In this document: one piece after another, positions 61,334 through 64,000 of the stretch | Numbering within the stretch: position 1 is the first letter of the stretch | How the letters are laid out: each line of letters starts with the position of its first letter | NCBI GenBank assembly: GCA_037138755.1 | Contig: JBAXHT010000001.1 | Location: 1,583,805-1,647,804, forward strand | Origin: Armatimonadota bacterium | GTDB taxonomy: Bacteria; Armatimonadota; Fimbriimonadia; Fimbriimonadales; Fimbriimonadaceae | Reading direction: 5' to 3' | DNA length: 64,000 bases | Notes under the pieces: generated by a model | What the model was told of the DNA's origin: nothing | The model's input: only the letters and a program-made list of their open reading frames with translations | The model's database searches: none | Position numbers and translations under genes: made by a program

Positions 61334-62104
61334 ATGAAGTACTTGCTAGCGTTTGCCCCCCTGCTCATCAGCGCGATCTCTCAGGCCGAGACCGTTTCAG
61401 GGACGCTGGTTGAAATCTCTAAGACAGATGTGACAGTAAATATCGGTGGCAAAAGCCGCATTTTCAGGTTCACGAATGCAACCCAAATCCTGGACACCCA
61501 GGGCAACCCGGCAAGCCTCAAGAACCTAACAAGAATCGGCTTCTATGGGTCCAAGAATCTGAAAGCACTGACTACCGTAGTCGATTACGATGGGACAACC
61601 GTCAAGCGCGTACGGCTGCCCCTGCAAATTGTCAAGACCATCCGAAAAGCTGATGTTTCCGCGCTCAACCCAAAGAGCCTCGTCGGGCGCGACCTCTCGA
61701 AAGAAGCACTTTCGATGACCGATGGGACGAAGTTTTCGATCGCGGCGAATCGTGGAAAGGTGATTCTCCTCGACTTCTGGGCCACCTGGTGCGGACCGTG
61801 CCTCGCCGCGAGTCCGTCGATTGCCAGCCTCGCGAAGGAGTTCCGAGAAGTTCGTGTCATTGGCGCGAACTGCTCGTTTGCCAAGGGAGACACCCGGGCC
61901 AAAGCCCAATCGGTCGGTGGAAAACACGGGTACCCAATCGCCTACAATGCCGATGCGTTAGCGAAGAGTCTTGGTGCGACTTCGATTCCGTTGTTCGTAG
62001 TCATTGGAAAAGATGGAAAGATATGCGGAGCCATCACGGGGTTTAGTGGAGATTCCACTAAGGAGCAAATTAGGCGGCTCATTCGACAATCGTTAGTGAA
62101 ATGA
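61334..62104 (+). CDS. TlpA-like thioredoxin-fold protein
   Basis: 256 aa from the ATG at 61334 with a signal peptide (YLLAFAPLLISAISQA). Residues about 20-100 are a separate beta-rich part (SGTLVEISKTDVTVNIGGK); residues 115-255 are a thioredoxin domain with the active site FWATWCGPCLAASP. Exported thiol-disulfide protein, possibly for protein maturation. It follows the HD-GYP gene by 47 bases. Confidence 0.88.
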   Translation: MKYLLAFAPLLISAISQAETVSGTLVEISKTDVTVNIGGKSRIFRFTNATQILDTQGNPASLKNLTRIGFYGSKNLKALTTVVDYDGTTVKRVRLPLQIVKTIRKADVSALNPKSLVGRDLSKEALSMTDGTKFSIAANRGKVILLDFWATWCGPCLAASPSIASLAKEFREVRVIGANCSFAKGDTRAKAQSVGGKHGYPIAYNADALAKSLGATSIPLFVVIGKDGKICGAITGFSGDSTKEQIRRLIRQSLVK

Positions 62105-62143
62105 ATGTCCAGGGCAAGTTCCAGCGGGTAACGTTTTCCCCAG

Positions 62144-63613
62144 ATGATCGAGGCGACCGGACTGACGAAGGCTTTTGGCACCAATGTCGCTCTCGACGCG
62201 TTTGATATCACTATCCAAGCCGGTGAGATCATCGGTGTCATTGGGGAAAACGGGGCCGGAAAGAGCACTTTCATGAAGCTCCTCAGTGGAGTTCACCGGC
62301 CCTCCGGAGGCTCAATATCGATCCACAACGAGATCCAAACGTTTGCCACCCCAAGGGAAGCGATCGCCAAAGGGATCGCGATGGTTCACCAAGAACTCAA
62401 CCTCATCCCCACACTGAGTGTCGCCGATAACATTTTTTTGGGCCGAGAAAAAGGAAGTGTTACGGTCAACCGAAAGGACACGGACTCAGAAGCCGCCGAG
62501 CTCCTGAAGCTAGTCGGTGCAAGTTTCGGCCCCGAAACCCTCTGCGGCGATCTCTCTGTCGCCCAACAGCAACTCGTCGAAATCGCAAAAGCGATCAGCC
62601 AGAAGCCTAAGCTCATCATCTTTGACGAACCCACGGCCGTTCTCGGTGAACAAGAATCACTCGAGCTTTTTGCCCTAATTCGTGGACTCAAAGACCAAGG
62701 CGTCGCCGTACTCTACGTCTCACACCGGCTTCCCGAAATCCTTTCGCTCACCGACCGGCTCGTGGTGCTCAGGGATGGAGTCAAAGTCGGGGAGTACCAG
62801 ACCCAAGGCCAGACGGAGAGTTCACTAGCCGACTTGATGGTCGGGCGTCCGCTGGCGGACATCTTCCCTTCGGGGACCCCAGACGTTTCGCCTGAGATCG
62901 CTCTCGAAATTCAAAACCTCTCCTCCTTACCGCTTGTCAAAGACATCTCCCTCACCCTGCATCGAGGCGAAATCTTAGGCATTGCTGGTCTCATTGGCTC
63001 CGGGCGAACCGAGTTTGCCGAGGCATTAGTCGGCCTTCGACCGGGTGCTGTGGAGCACATTGGTCCAATTAGGCCGATCAAGAGTTACCAAGAAGCGATC
63101 TCCCAAGGCATTGTCTACATCTCTGAAGATCGAAAAGGCAAGAGCCTGGTCACCACGATGTCCATCCGTGACAACATTTGTCTGGCTGCTCTCCGTGTCC
63201 TGAAAGGCAAATTGATTCAGCAAGAAACCACGAAGACTTGGATCGAAAAGCTCGGCATCAAAGTCGCGGACATGGAACTCCCGATGACCAGCCTGAGCGG
63301 CGGAAACCAGCAGAAGTGCGCCATCGCGAAGTGGCTAGCGGTGAACCCAAAGATTCTCATCCTCGACGAACCCACACGAGGGGTTGATGTCGGAGCAAAG
63401 GCGGAAATCTACTCGCTGATCGCCAAGCTCGCCCAGGAAGGAATGTCTTGCATCGTGATTTCATCCGAAATGCCTGAAATCATTGGCCTCTGTCACCGCG
63501 CGCTCGTTTTCCGAGACGGGCGAGTTGAAGGCGAACTTCAACAAAACGAACTCACCGAAGCCAACATTATGCGACTAGCCGCCGGAATAAAGGAAGGAGT
63601 AAAGGCCGCTTGA
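62144..63613 (+). CDS. Sugar ABC transporter ATP-binding protein (RbsA/MglA-type)
   Basis: 489 aa with two ABC domains. Domain 1: Walker A GENGAGKSTF, signature LSVAQQQLVEIAKA and Walker B IIFDEPTAVLGE. Domain 2: altered Walker A GLIGSGRTEF, signature LSGGNQQKCAIAKW and Walker B ILILDEPTRGVDVG. This is the usual arrangement in ribose/galactose/xylose importers. The stop overlaps the permease start by 4 bases (TTGA). Confidence 0.97.
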   Translation: MIEATGLTKAFGTNVALDAFDITIQAGEIIGVIGENGAGKSTFMKLLSGVHRPSGGSISIHNEIQTFATPREAIAKGIAMVHQELNLIPTLSVADNIFLGREKGSVTVNRKDTDSEAAELLKLVGASFGPETLCGDLSVAQQQLVEIAKAISQKPKLIIFDEPTAVLGEQESLELFALIRGLKDQGVAVLYVSHRLPEILSLTDRLVVLRDGVKVGEYQTQGQTESSLADLMVGRPLADIFPSGTPDVSPEIALEIQNLSSLPLVKDISLTLHRGEILGIAGLIGSGRTEFAEALVGLRPGAVEHIGPIRPIKSYQEAISQGIVYISEDRKGKSLVTTMSIRDNICLAALRVLKGKLIQQETTKTWIEKLGIKVADMELPMTSLSGGNQQKCAIAKWLAVNPKILILDEPTRGVDVGAKAEIYSLIAKLAQEGMSCIVISSEMPEIIGLCHRALVFRDGRVEGELQQNELTEANIMRLAAGIKEGVKAA

Positions 63614-64000
63614 AATTTCTCAAAAACAACCAAGCCCTCGTCGCGCTGGCGGCAATGTATATCATCTATGTGCTCATTGATGTGATCTTCTGGAAGAAAG
63701 GCGTTGCCACCGATCCCCAGAACCTGCGAAACATCCTAAGCCAAAACTCGTACACGGGCATCATCGCTGTCGGCATGACGCTGGTCATCATCGGCGGCGG
63801 AATCGACCTCTCGGTCGGTTCTTTGATGGGCCTCCTCGGGGTCTTGAGTATTCTCGCGCTGAACAAGCCCGCCGATGATCCAGCGAAGACGATAGCCGCG
63901 ATTGTCGTCGGCATCGGGGCCGGCGCCCTCATCGGATTCGCCAACGGAGTCATCATCACGTGGGGCAAAATCGCTCCATTTGTCGCGACTCTTGCCGGTC
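63610..64000 (+). CDS. Sugar ABC transporter permease (RbsC-type), partial
   Basis: Starts with TTG at 63610, overlapping the ATP-binding gene stop (TTGA), and runs to the window end; 130 residues are seen. Hydrophobic helices and the MTLVIIGGGIDLSVGSLMGL segment are diagnostic of the ribose-type permease. The binding protein should lie downstream or elsewhere. Confidence 0.93.
   Translation, partial: MKFLKNNQALVALAAMYIIYVLIDVIFWKKGVATDPQNLRNILSQNSYTGIIAVGMTLVIIGGGIDLSVGSLMGLLGVLSILALNKPADDPAKTIAAIVVGIGAGALIGFANGVIITWGKIAPFVATLAG

Overview
The window looks like a chromosomal piece of an armatimonad-like (Fimbriimonas-type) bacterium. This is inferred from four prepilin-type genes with the [16 protein letters not shown] signal followed by FPVFAQAK and a [FYW]xD[GS]HAK box near the C-terminus, from many carbohydrate-active enzymes, and from moderately high GC. 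No rRNA, tRNA, insertion sequence or CRISPR array was recognised. Genes are packed tightly, with many 1-4 base stop/start overlaps (ATGA, TTGA, TAATG) and several convergent pairs whose stop codons abut.

1-6.9 kb: a minus-strand series of a GH63-like glucosidase, a LacI-type regulator, a prepilin-like protein and a small lipoprotein. The regulator overlaps the prepilin gene by 4 bases. A perfect CGAACCGGTTCG palindrome occurs twice before lacI and once at the GH63 start codon, so the regulator probably controls itself, the glucosidase and the prepilin. Upstream lies the str operon rpsL-rpsG-fusA, with a terminator inside its leader and a strong terminator at its end. 6.9-21.6 kb: a beta-propeller-like lipoprotein, a possible SUKH protein, two secreted hypotheticals, metY, a tandem PRC-barrel protein, ubiD, a hypothetical, sufC-sufD without sufB, a clostripain-family lipoprotein, an Eis-type acetyltransferase and a DUF4173 membrane protein.

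21.7-24.1 kb: two adjacent prepilin + small lipoprotein pairs that share an almost identical block of about 179 bp (leader plus signal sequence) while their remaining coding parts diverge. 24.1-32.6 kb: pgk, a dienelactone-hydrolase-like enzyme, a DUF1844/unknown/GNAT operon, a lysine-6-aminotransferase-like enzyme, a winged-helix protein with a YCII-like protein, and an ammonium transporter. 32.6-37.8 kb: two convergent sialate O-acetylesterases and an acetylxylan esterase, a carbohydrate-deacetylation group. 37.9-43.1 kb: tdk, four tandem secreted proteins with a similar C-terminal segment, a HAD phosphatase and queA. 43.2-44.3 kb: a fourth prepilin + lipoprotein pair.

44.4-57.4 kb: an L-arabinan/L-arabinose utilisation locus. 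GH127, GH43 and GH51 enzymes release arabinose, a binding protein and two permeases import it, and a fucose/arabinose-isomerase-family enzyme, AraB and AraD convert it to xylulose 5-phosphate. An ArsR-like regulator with a large extra C-terminal domain sits at the divergent promoter. 57.4-64 kb: a two-component system, a tandem HD/HD-GYP protein, a TlpA-like thioredoxin, and the start of a ribose-type sugar ABC transporter cut by the window end.

The observations most worth following are the four-for-four prepilin + tiny-lipoprotein pairing with intercistronic hairpins, the duplicated leader/signal cassette, the unusual arabinose isomerase and regulator, and two genes whose natural N-terminus has no ordinary start codon.
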